Shown here: one piece after another, positions 1-11,774 of the stretch
How positions within the stretch are numbered: the first letter of the stretch is position 1
Layout of the letters: every line of letters begins with the position of its first letter
Source: Apostichopus japonicus
Taxonomy: Eukaryota; Echinodermata; Holothuroidea; Aspidochirotida; Stichopodidae
Reading direction: 5' to 3'
Assembly (NCBI RefSeq): GCF_037975245.1
Contig: NC_092576.1
Location: 3,975,001 to 4,039,000, forward strand
DNA: 64,000 nucleotides
Notes under the pieces: model-generated
Seen by the model: only the letters and a program-made list of their open reading frames with translations
Told to the model about the DNA's origin: nothing
Database searches by the model: none
Position numbers and translations under genes: made by a program

Positions 1-2199
1 CATTGGTCTGCTTTCTGTTGTGCTTTCAACAGTTTTTGCAGGAGGTAAGTATCCAGTTCTGTTCTTTAGAAAAAAATGCTTAAAGTTTTAATAAAAAATC
101 TCGACACAATTTGGCTTGAAAGTAATTGCGACCATCAATTAGTCTGAAAGGGAATCCAAACGTGTCAGTTTTTCTTCCAGAAATTCTTTGATCAATCAAT
201 TTGATATTGACATATATTGGTCGATTTAAGATTCTACTTGATCAAGTTAATGACTCGAAAATTATTACATCGGAAATGATACCAACTGTCTGACCATTCG
301 GTGAATTGGAAATTAACATCTCACACGATTACTTCATGCAATTCGTTTGATAAGTCAATGAACTATAGTGATGGGAAAAGTGAAATCATGGCTAATAAAA
401 CAATGAAACGAACGAAAGAAATTCGTTAATCACTATCGGATAATATCATAAGCTTCTGTTTATGAGTGATAAGTCTTCTCACTTGAGCTATAGTGATGGA
501 AATTGAAATCATGGCTAATAAAGCAATGAAACTAACGAAAGAAATTCGTTAATTACTATCGGATAGTATCATTTTTACAGATTGCAATGAATATTGTGTG
601 AAACCGGCTCCGGAAGGGTCATGTTGCGAACGGTTTGGTCTGAACGTTAACCGTGATTCCGATGTAGTCATCACCGCCTCAACCTCATACAGCGATGATA
701 CCGGCCCACACAGAGCCGCTCTCTTTGAAGACGATCAAGGGGGAATTTCTGGTTGGGCAGCCGCCACTAACAACGCGTAAGAAAATGAAATTTACAACAT
801 AATTATGTCAATACTGCATAATGAACATACAGTAAATTATATTTTCATAACTGCTACCATATTAAACATATCGTACAAAGGTAATGATTTTCCATTGTCG
901 TTTAGACAACACGCTAAAATCTGATTTTGTTATAGGATATAAGGATGGATTAAGATCGCTGAGTTTAAAGTGTTCATTTGAATTAAATGATCAGAACATT
1001 TGAGATATCATTAGAACCAAGCATGTTTATTGAAGATATGGACTTGTGTGGACAAAAGTTAAGATGGAAACTGTGGCATAGCAAACACATTATGTTTTCA
1101 AGCCAAAACCGTAGTATGTAAAAATAAATCATTATGGACTCGTAAAAAATCATTCTTATTATCTTAGGATAAATGTAAATACATCAAAATCGGTATGCAC
1201 TCATGAATCTATCTTAATGTTAATGTAAATTTGTAAATATCATCATGGACTCCCTTCTCAAGAATCTATCTTAGGTTAAATTTAAATATATGAAAATCCA
1301 TATCTATATTATGACAAAAATGGTTCAATATTATTACTATTATTTTTTGTTGTTGCTATAGCTAAATAATTCTAAAATGTTGTCGCCTAATGCTTCTTGT
1401 AAAAAAAAATGTACAGTAAGAAAGTATGTGTTATGGTCGGTTCTCATCTGTTTCGCAGTGAGCAATGGATTCAAGTAGATTTTGGCTCCCCTCGCCAAGT
1501 GACAGGTGTCCTCCTGCAAGGGCGCGGTTTTACTCACGTCACCCAGTGGGTTACGTCATTCCGAATTCTCTTTTCCAATGACGGGGAGATTTTCTATAGT
1601 ACACCGGTAAGCACTAACAGATACATGTATTTCTTATGTTCTTATCATGATGACAGTCTTAATATAAACACTGCATACGTATAGCTATTTTTATTTAAGA
1701 TACATTAGAACGACAAGATAGTCCAACAGTAGTGCATGTGGTTTAAGCAAGTTTCATTTGGGCATTCTTCGTCCGTTCAAGATTCTGCTATGACTCTAGA
1801 ACTGAAGAAGAACTAATATTTCGCATCCTATTAGTCATATAAGATCTGTAAAAAAATGGCATATAATCGTCTCGCAAAATAAAGCGTCCTACATTTGAAT
1901 AATGTAAAATTAGCAGGAAGTGTAATGGTTATCCTTCTCTGTCGATAATTCAACTTGTGACTTCATACTTAGGTATACAATTGCTCGTCTTGAGCTTCAA
2001 AATAATATCGTACGTCATTCCGTGATGTATTTCTCTTTCACAGACTATCGAGGGAACGTTCGATAAAAGTACCATAGCTCGTCGTTACTTAGACCGACCC
2101 ATTGTCGCTCGCTACTTTCGACTGAATCCTATTACCTACTTTGGTCATATTACCCTAAGGTTTGACCTTCTTGGATGTGAAGCAGGCATCTTTGGCTAG
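1..2199 (+). CDS. Discoidin-domain secreted protein, copy A (5' end cut by window)
   Basis: Coding exons are 1-44 (exon 1, its start lies outside the window), 581-776, 1459-1606 and 2044-2199. Each is bounded by AG acceptors and GT donors, and the intron phases 1, 2 and 0 keep one open frame to TAG. Full-length copies give 188 residues. Residues 1-22 are a signal peptide ending VFAG. Residues 23-38 form a Cys-rich tail (C24, C28, C37, C38). Residues 38-182 are one F5/8 type C domain, with the family hallmarks ITAS, EQWIQVDFG, VTGVLLQGR, ARYFRLNP and a closing LLGCE. In known family members the first and last domain cysteines form a disulfide, and the loops after ITAS and LLQGR bind lipids or glycans. 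Loop 1 here reads TSYSDDTGPH and loop 2 reads GFTHVTQ. The likely role is an extracellular lectin-like or adhesion protein; the ligand is unknown. Intron 1 contains a local duplication. Confidence 0.9.
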
Positions 2200-2435
2200 T
2201 TGTAAAACGAAATTCCCTTTGTTTGTGACACAACCGTCTCCCATACTTAGAGATATTTAAGAATGGTTGTCCTTTAATTTAACGTTAACGAAATATGTTG
2301 CTAAAATATCTTGCTTAAGCTGAAGTACACAAGACACAAACAGTTTACCTTAAGTTTCTGTTTGAGATGTTAACAAATGTGATGGTGTAAGGGTAACTGT
2401 AGCTAGATTGCATGAAGTTTACAAAATATACCGCT

Positions 2436-2441
2436 AATAAA
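2436..2441 (+). promoter_or_regulatory. Polyadenylation signal, copy A
   Basis: An AATAAA lies 237 bp after the stop codon of copy A. The same hexamer in the same context (gctAATAAAyaycc) occurs at the same distance in the other five copies, so it is the best candidate 3' end signal. Confidence 0.55.
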
Positions 2442-5400
2442 TATCCGAGAGATCGTATAAACGAAATTTTGTTTTAAGCTATTTTTAAGTCTAATGATTT
2501 AACTTTATGAACGTGTTACTGCCATAATTAACGTTAACGTTAGCATTTTTTAATGTAAACTGGCGATAGTAAATGTTGCATCAGTTGGTATGCACATCTT
2601 TCCGTCTGTTTGTTTGAAACACAAATTATTGATAATATTAACCTTATTTGCAGAAGAATATGTTTGTCGTTATAGATATGTAGTAAAAGCAATCAAATGA
2701 AACGCATTTGATATTCAAACTAATTATCATACGATTAATCTCTTTTTAAACTAGAAAGCATACACTGCGGGAATTTGCAGTTTGTGTATGGTTATGCTTT
2801 ACGGGTACTATGTTATGAAGAAGATACTGCGCTACAATAAACACATTTTGAACTTTTTGCGCTTTCGTACGTACGTGCAAACTGTATCTACAGTGTACGC
2901 TTTATCGCAAATAAATCAGCATTTTAATATACGACCGCACAGCGCGTTTGTGGACCGAATGGGGTTGCTATGTGCTTAAACAGTAGCGCAGGCAAAATAA
3001 AGCCTGTTACTGCAAGACAAGGTAAGTGACACCCACTGTTTCAAAAAAAAAAAAAATAGTATCGAATGGTAGCAGTTGGTCAAGGCGATGATTCTGCTTC
3101 CTTTGATTGATATATCTTAGACGGTGCTTACATTGCATAATCAATTAGTACAAGTACTATATGAAGCTAAAGACATAATATTAGGCCTGGTAGGCTAGCC
3201 TATCAGTACAAAAACTATATGTAGCTATTAAATGAATATTACGGCTGTTAGCCTAGCCAGTAGCAGTAATAATACTATATATAGCTATATAACTAACATT
3301 AGGCCTGCTTTCCTAGCCTATTTGAACTAATGCAATATGTAGCTATATACCTAATATAACGGCTCGTAGCCTAGCCTATCAGTACTAATACAACATGTAG
3401 CTACCTTATATTACGGCTGGCAGCCTAGTCTATCAGTGCAAATACTATAAAATAAAATAAAACAAATAAAACAAACAAACAAATAAAACAAATCTAAATG
3501 TACTCGAACCTGGGGGATGGGGCAGATGACGGATGTGAAGGGTGGGGGAGGGGGCAGTCTTTCGAGAGAGCGCTAAAAATGAAGAGTAAACGTTTGTGTT
3601 GCCATCTATCGGTATAAGGTTCGAACATCCCGGACTCCTCATCGCTTCTATTAATTAACCTGCTGAGGCTATCCGAGCATTGAGTCACGTTGATTGCTTC
3701 TACACTGACTATACATGGCCTGCATGCAAATAGTGTGAAGGCTACGCGAAAACAGTATGAATGTAAAGGTTGCCGGTTGCCCATTTGACCTTTCCATCGA
3801 TTCAATTATTAAGTTTCACTATTTCGTTTTTTCTAAAAAAAAAATGGTGAAGCTTTTGTACCAAAAAAGGAAACTTTTAGTACACGAATATCCCTATACG
3901 AAAACAACCCTTCCGTTATACCCCTCCCCTTATACCCCTCATCCAGGACGGCAATCCACCGCTATGTGCCTGAAAATGGGGACACAAATTTGACTGTGCC
4001 ACCCCACCCCCTCCTCCACACCAAAAACCTGATTACTCCTCTGATGAACCGCAATAGTTCCTTCTTAAGTGCGTTAAACAGATTTTGAACCGCTCTGTTT
4101 ATAATGTTACAAATAATATATATAGTTAGACAGATATGATTGTAATGACGGTACCCAATATACCATACAAGAGTCCTCAGTACTACATTAAAATAGTTGT
4201 AATTAGGCTTCTGCTGGCAATATGAGTAGTTGTCCAAGTTCATTGCGTCATAGTAGTTCTCAACCCTCCCAAGAAAGCAATCTTCAATTTCTCGTCATTA
4301 TGCGGATCCTCAGCTTGTGTGTAATAAGGAAATCATTCCTCAGTCATTACCAAAGATTGGAACAAGATTCTAAGAGTATAAATGCCTGATTTAATGTTTC
4401 ACTAATTCGTGGCACGGTACTTCTGACATCATCATTTATTCCGCTTGTCATGATATGGATTTGTCCAATAAAATTCACATTTCGTTACTGTTTGATTATC
4501 GTTTCTCTCAATTCAATGTACATACAATGACGTAAGCCGTAAAGTAATATTTTATTTGAAATTTCTTTTCGGGTAATATTTATCTCACCCACTGAATTCT
4601 CATACTGCATTCAAACAAGAAGATACATGAAGGCAAGATGAATGAACATTTTGCTCAGAGTTCAAACAGGCTAACAATGACCATGCTTCCTAGACAAATA
4701 TCCATGTGACAATCCGGTTTGAACATTTTCACTGTAAACGTACTTCGACATAAAGGTGGCGCCCTTTCTATTAAAAAGAGCTCTGATTGAAGAACAAACA
4801 AATATTTGTTTCAAAAGATTAAATTCCTTTTGAAAGCCCCATTGACTTACATACTAAATCACAACAATAATGTGGTCTCTAAGTCCAAAAAGAGGTCTCA
4901 CTATCTAAACGCTACCCATCACTGGATAGCTGACAAGTTGGTTATTCATTACATTATCAATTTTTCGTATCATTACAATTCCTTAATTTTGCAAATGAGA
5001 GCCTGAAGTTTTCGTCATTTGTAATCAAATCTCTTTCCTCAGCAGTAAACAGTTTCGTACGATGCTCCTGGAAGGCCTGACGGGGTCTAACATTGTCCCA
5101 TTTGACGCAATATTCGCACCACATGTACTTTTATTCATACCTTTTTAACATGCAAGCCACACAAAAACAAATCCTGATTGATATCACATCAAAAAAGAGG
5201 TTCTCCGTCTTCTTTTCGGCCCTTTATTAGATATATACTCTGGAAAATATGTGTAGGTAAAGTAAATCAGTATTGTGAACGGATCATGGACCCATGGGAA
5301 CTAATTATATGGGCTATAAACTGTTGTTGATGTCTTTTCTTTATTGTGAATACGGTCCTGTAGTTTAATTCACATTGAGATCTGAGAGTGCAAACATTTG

Positions 5401-8400
5401 ATCTTTTATTTTTTACCTGGTTGTTCGAATTTACTTATTTTTTGTTTTATTCTCAGTCGCTTGATAATTTCAAATATAAGCTTACATTGGTTTTGTAGTG
5501 CTCACTTCAAGACTGCTCCTTTATGTTATGTTATTATTGGTAAAATCATTCCATTATTATTAATTTCAATATTGCTTGTCCAGAACGTTTCTGGAAATAT
5601 TCATATACTACGATGTGCATTAAATATAACCCCCTATGCAATAATGGCATTGTGCTCTGCATTTGTATAACCTATCTCCTTTAGTTAAATTTTTAAAGGG
5701 ATATTGTGTTGTGGCTGAACAATATTTCTCACCAAAAATATACTGGCAGAATTTGAATATTATAAATGCTAAGACACGTTTGTAGACTAACGGGATCTGA
5801 CAAGAACTAATTTATAATATTATCATAATTGCAATTCAACGGAAAACCTTTTTGTCTTACTTCTCTAATAACATGGTTTGGGGTATTTATATTGCAACAG
5901 CTGTTTCTGGTTAAATCGCAGAAGTCTAGTGCAATGAAGTCATCGAAGCCTCAATGTGTTTTGCATTCTGGTTTAGTATGCGCTTGTAATTCCTTGCAAT
6001 GTATCACACAATCAGCAACGACCGCTTTGATCGGATAACCTTGCCATACTATACAAACATATTATATAACAACTATGGATCAATGGCTGAACTGAGATAA
6101 TTACTAGAGGAACTATATCACAAGAGAGTGAGCAATATTAATTATATAACCAGGTTCGTCTATGCAACCACTGAGCGAATTTAGTCTCCCAATAATGATA
6201 AAACACATTGTTTGTCACTTTTGCAGTGCATGTAGTACTCACAAACTACACATAAATGACAAAAAACACCTTCAAAAATCGACCGAAATGTGGTAAAGAT
6301 GGAGACGGTGGTATCAGCGAGTTTTAAAAGCTACTATTTTAGTAGTAAACATTCCAATAATGTTATGTGTTGCCGTGTGCTATTAAATGGCGATAGATCA
6401 GTTTCGCGCTATTAATTTACTAGCGGGCATTTCCATTCAAAGACGACATGAAGTACATTACGACAGAACTTTTGGTTCTGTCGAAATACTGTTAAACAGA
6501 ATATAAAATTCATAAAATGTGCCCAAAAAAAGTTAAATGTTTAGATTAAAACGAAGACGGCTGTAGCACTTTTATACTATCAGTACTTCCTTCAATCTCA
6601 AAGTGATGGCATGCTAATGTTAGAAATACCACCTTCATTTTGCTAAAGCAAGTATAAAGTATCAAACATGTGTTGCAGTTGGGTTAAATTACCAGCTTGA
6701 ACGTGGAGATTTATTACACAGGAAAGTAATAGAATTCATTTTCGAAAGTTGAAACTTTATATATACATTATTCTGTGTGATATTAATACAATGTATGAGA
6801 CCTTGTAAAAGTTAAATCTCAATTTCGTGTCTACAGTTAATTTGAATATAAACAGATTATCAACTCACAGATCTGTTAAACTCCATAACGTCACTAAGGG
6901 CAAGATATTCTCCAGATATCCCTGGGAGGTAATGACCTATGATACTTACTTCCCAGATATCCCTGTGACATTGAGCGACCACGAATGTGGGCGAAGCCCG
7001 TAAGGGCCAATGGATTACAACCTCCACGCCGGGTGGCTTTTGGGATGACTTTTGTACGAGTGAGCACAGTTTGTGTGTGTTCATTGCCGTTGCATAATGT
7101 ATTGGCTACTTATTTCCACAAAATATTTAGGTTCAAGAAAGACACACTACATAAGTAGCCAAATTAATCATATCGAAAGGTATAGCTTAGCGCAAGACTG
7201 TATTTAAACTTATAATGCATTTAAACTGATCCATCAAACAACTAAGGCTCAATGTAAACAATTATGACAGTCACAGTTATAACATCAGTGCGGTCTGCCT
7301 TCTTTTACGACATTAATAACACTATTACTAATTTTTACGTTGATGCCTGTCCATAAATATACATTGACAAAACTCAGAACAATTGGAGCTAGTTTACAAT
7401 TTTGAAACAATTTCCTGTGACATTGAAAGCAGCTCAGTCAAATTTGGATACCGTTTTATTCATACAAAAATGTGGTATCAACATGAATAGTTAAGTTTTA
7501 CTTAATAAAAAGTGTAGTAAAAATTACAAAAATTTGAGTATTAATTTGGTGTTTTAACTGTGTGTACTATAAGACTGTAAAAGGTTTCTGGGACGACAAA
7601 TGTAAAAGTTGAATCGAAGTTCTTAAAATACTCTTCCATGAATCTACATTTGGTGGCAAAATCGAGATGATTGCCATAGTGTTGTGATCAATTACAATGT
7701 TATATCGAGTAACACTCAGCTGGATTAGCAAATGGTCGAACAAAAAAGGTGACTTAGGATATTTTTTGTCTTCTTTCCATTAGTTACATCAATAACGTGT
7801 AACAAATCATACGGTTGAATGTACGCAAAATTTGCATGCTGATAATTGGATACAACGCTGTTTGTTAAAAAAAGTGGTGTTTCTGTTATTATTTTGAAAA
7901 TACTTTATATATTTTCATGGCTATTTCTGAGAGCCTTGTGAAATCAAAGGAATGGTTTTGATATTTTGATGCAATGAACTAATCAGCTTTTACACGCATT
8001 TAGTTTGCCATTTTTGTTATGTTCCAAAAATAATTATTTGTTGTTTTCTGTTTTTCATATGTTGAAAATAAAGGAAACCTGTAAACAACGTATTTATTTT
8101 GTCGTTATAACTTAAACGCTTAGTTCAATAACGTGAGTAGACAGGGATTACTTGCGGCCCTGACAAGTGTTTGCTATCGCAACTACTCACCATTGAGTTC
8201 ATCATATTAGAACCGTCTCTGAATAGACACCAACAAAAAAGGGCAAACAAAAACTGAAGAGGGATGCATTAACGATACTTAAATGCTCAATTAACTTCAA
8301 CAAGTATTTTTTTCAGTTACCATTGCTTCTTATTTCCTTGTTAAGGATACACATAGATAGTTTTACAGTGCGTAGTACATGGTATAGCTATGCGTATATA

Positions 8401-8578
8401 ACAATAGTCTAGCAACGACAACTATAAGATTGTTTTTCATGGCTGAGGTATATGCAAATTTGAAATACCACACTGCTTAATCTATAGCAAATGTATAAAA
8501 TTACTTTTGTTTGTTTTTAACACGCATCAATTTACATCACCGCATGTCTTAAATTGAAACTTAACCTGTACTAGTATG
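2442..8578. other. Spacer between copies A and B
   Basis: No gene is supported here. The spacer is near-identical to the other spacers of the array over most of its length. It contains a conserved strong splice-donor-like site (AAG|GTAAGT, GT at 3022), a short minisatellite at 3144-3454, a G-rich stretch at 3511-3558, an A-rich run at 3449-3500 and a double hairpin gggcgaagcccgtaagggc near 6989-7007. Short open frames in it persist between copies only because the whole unit was recently duplicated. They show insertions, deletions and stops when copies are compared. Confidence 0.7.
3144..3454. repeat. Minisatellite, about 5 units (spacer A-B)
   Basis: Imperfect repeats of about 60 bp share the core tagcctagcctatcagtact followed by aata-ctatatgtagctata. 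Five units are recognisable. The same block lies in every spacer. Confidence 0.8.
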
Positions 8579-8586
8579 TATATAAT
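8579..8586 (+). promoter_or_regulatory. TATA-like box, copy B
   Basis: TATATAAT lies 100 bp before the ATG of copy B. It is conserved in position in copies C to F. A start of transcription some 30 bp downstream (around 8612) would leave a short 5' leader with no intron. This is inferred from spacing and conservation. Confidence 0.6.
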
Positions 8587-8678
8587 AGCGGTGTTTTTAA
8601 AATGTGAGCATTAGTTTAAGTTGAACTGAGATTCAAGTAAAGTGTTTCATCGTCCAACCAACAAACCGACCAAAGACA

Positions 8679-11600
8679 ATGCTTTACCTTTCTACTCTGC
8701 GTATTGGTCTGCTTTCTGTTGTGCTTTCAACAGTTTTTGCAGGAGGTAAGTATCCAGTTATGTTCTTTAGCCCAAAAAATGTTTAAAGTTTTAATAAAAA
8801 AATATCGACACAATTTGGCTTGAAACTAATTGCGACCATCAATTAGTCTGAAAGGGAATCCAAACGTATCAGTTCAAGGGCGTAGGAACGGGGGGGGGGG
8901 CTGGGGGGGCGCTAGCCCCCAGTAAAATATATGGGGGCGGAAGTATCATTCCGCCCCCCCCCCCGCTCCGCAAGTCAGAAAACCCCTTTTTCATTTCCAA
9001 ATGAGAAAAAAATCTCATTTGGAGCACCAAATTGCATTTAAGGCCAGGTGAAAATGCAAAATTCTTTACAAAATGGAATGGGAGTTGAAGTGTGCTATAT
9101 TGCACCAAATTGCATCTGAGGCCACCTGGAAATGCAAAAAAATTCCAAAGGGGAGGGGAAACCCCTCCCCTTAGAGCCCTCCCCCAGGCCGGCCATCAGT
9201 CTTCAGCCCCCCACTCAAAAGTACCTTCCTACGCCACTATATCAGTTGTTTTCGTCCAGAAATTCTTTAATCAATCACTTTGATATTGACATATATTGGT
9301 CGATTTAAGATTCTACTTGATCAAGTTAATGACTCGAAAAGTATTACATCGGAAATGATACCAACTGTCTGACCATTCGGTGAATTGGAAATTAACGTCT
9401 CACACGATTACTTCATGCAATTCGTTTGATAAGTCAATGAACTATAGTGATGGGAAAAGTGAATCATGGCTAATAAAACAATGAAACGAACGAAAGAAAT
9501 TCGTTAATCACTATCGGATAGTATCATTTTTACAGATTGCAATGAATATTGTGTGAAACCGGCTCCGGAAGGGTCATGTTGCGAACGGTTTGGTCTGAAC
9601 GTTAACCGTGATTCAGATGTAGTCATCACCGCCTCAACCTCATACAGCGATGATACCGGCCCACACAGAGCCGCTCTCTTTGAAGACGATCAAGGGGGAA
9701 TTTCTGGTTGGGCAGCCGCCACTAACAACGCGTAAGAAAATGAAATTTACAACATAATTATGTCAATACTGCATAATGAACATACAGTAAATTATATTTT
9801 CAAAACTGCTACCATATTAAACATATCGTACAAAGGTAATGATTTTCCATTGTCGTTTAGACAACACGCTAAAATCTGATTTTGTTATAGGATATAAGGA
9901 TGGATTAAGATCGCTGAGTTTAAAGTGTTCAGTTGAATTAAATGGTCAGAACATTTGAGATAACATTAGAACCAAGCATGTTTATTGAAGATATGGACTT
10001 GTGTGGACAAAAGTTAAGATGGAAACTGTGGCATAGCAAACACATTATGTTTTCAAGCCAAAACCGTAGTATGTAAAAATAAATCATTATGGACTCGTAA
10101 AAAAGCATTCTTATTATCTTAGGATAAATGTAAATACATCAAAATCGGTATGCACTCATGAATCTATCTTAATGTTAATGTAAATTTGTAAATATCATCA
10201 TGGACTCCCTACTCAAGAATCTATCTTAGGTTAAATTTAAATATATGAAAATCCAAATCTTTATTATGACGAAAATGATTCAATATTATTATTATGATTT
10301 TTTTCTGTTGCTATAGCTAAATAATTCTAAAATGTTGTCGTCTAATGCTTCCCGTAAAAAAAAATGTACAGTAAGAAAGTATGTGTTATGGTCGGTTCTC
10401 ATCTGTTTCGCAGTGAGCAATGGATTCAAGTAGATTTTGGCTCCCCTCGCCAAGTGACAGGTGTCCTCCTGCAAGGGCGCGGTTTTACTCACGTCACCCA
10501 GTGGGTTACGTCATTCCGAATTCTCTTTTCCAATGACGAGGAGATTTTCTATAGCACACCGGTAAGCACTAACAGATACATGTATTTCTTATGTTCTTAT
10601 CATGATGACAGTCTTAATATAAACACTGCATACGTATAGCTATTTTTATTTGAGATACATTAGAACGACAAGATAGTCCAACAGTAGTGCATGTGGTTTA
10701 AGCAAGTTTTCATTTGGGCATTCTTCGTCCGTTTAAGATTCTGCTATGACTCTAGAACTGAAGAAGAACTAATATTTCGCATCCTATTAGTCATATAAGA
10801 TCTGTAAAACAAGAGCATCAATGATGCAGTATCTCAATACTGGAAGTTTTAATTTTGATTCCTAATTTCAAATCTTTGCTCTGTCTCTACAATTATCAAT
10901 ATCAATCATGGTACAACAAATATATAACTTGCATTTTTGCTACTTTGCCACGAATAGTCTCTGCAGGTTACACTTTATCCTGCTAGTCTTGCCTTTAGCG
11001 CTTATTGCCTGTTAGTCGAAAGAACGACGTTGCAAGGTTTAGTAATGTCATAGAATATTTAAGAACTTGTTTTTCATGTGGTATCCTTCATCTTAGGTCA
11101 GTCTCTGTTGGACTTTTTGGTCATATAGTTTGATGTCAATGACAACAGCCAAATTAGAAGAGGCGAACAACTCGACCATATTCTTGATGCCTGCCTTGAG
11201 AGCTAGGCCTATTGACCTACTGTATGTTAATGTAGACTGTAGTGGTGACTACCATCAAAACTGTGTCCACTTCTAGATATCAAAACAACCCACATTTTTC
11301 CATCTCAATTTTTCGGACATGAAGATTTCATGGATTTATGACTTGGAAAAAATAATGTAAAAGAAGATTACAAGTTTTTATATGCAAGTGATGGGTGGCC
11401 TCCTCTTCCCCTTATAGCCACCTCAGTTCCTCTCCATTTTGTTATTTTATTTTAATTCTTTGTACATTTGATGTCAAACATTACAGGTTCAAAAGAAAGC
11501 TAAACATACTTCTTATAACCTTATACATCTTAGGCCTATATCCTTATAAATAAAACATAACCTTATACAATTTTTATTGTCTTATCAAAGTTGTGATGCT

Positions 11601-11725
11601 ATGGCCGGCTCCTCTTTTATACGTGCCCATCAAACAAACTTACCCTGGTCCTTCCTAGGAAAAGCTGTCTGAACACCAGTACAATGCTAATGTGGCTATC
11701 ACTGAAAGCCTAATAGGCCTAGTGG

Positions 11726-11774
<49 letters not shown>

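Noticed and set aside
935-1010. Exon-like block after ttttgttatag between exons 2 and 3 (YKDGLRSLSLKC)
   Set aside because: Joining it to exon 2 (phase 2) gives an immediate stop, and its own frame has stops at different places in different copies. The exon 2 to exon 3 junction used here gives a complete F5/8C domain in all six copies.
2782-2979. Open frame of 65-66 codons repeated in spacers A, B, E (and altered in C, D, F)
   Set aside because: Kept only by recent duplication of the whole unit. It is broken or deleted in C, D and F, with no splice context, no signal peptide and no family resemblance.
3962-4243. Opposite-strand frames in spacers (for example MNLDNYSYCQQ... and MLLVKLWSL... 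types)
   Set aside because: They vary in length and end points between copies by indels that ignore codon phase; AT-driven composition and no recognisable domain.
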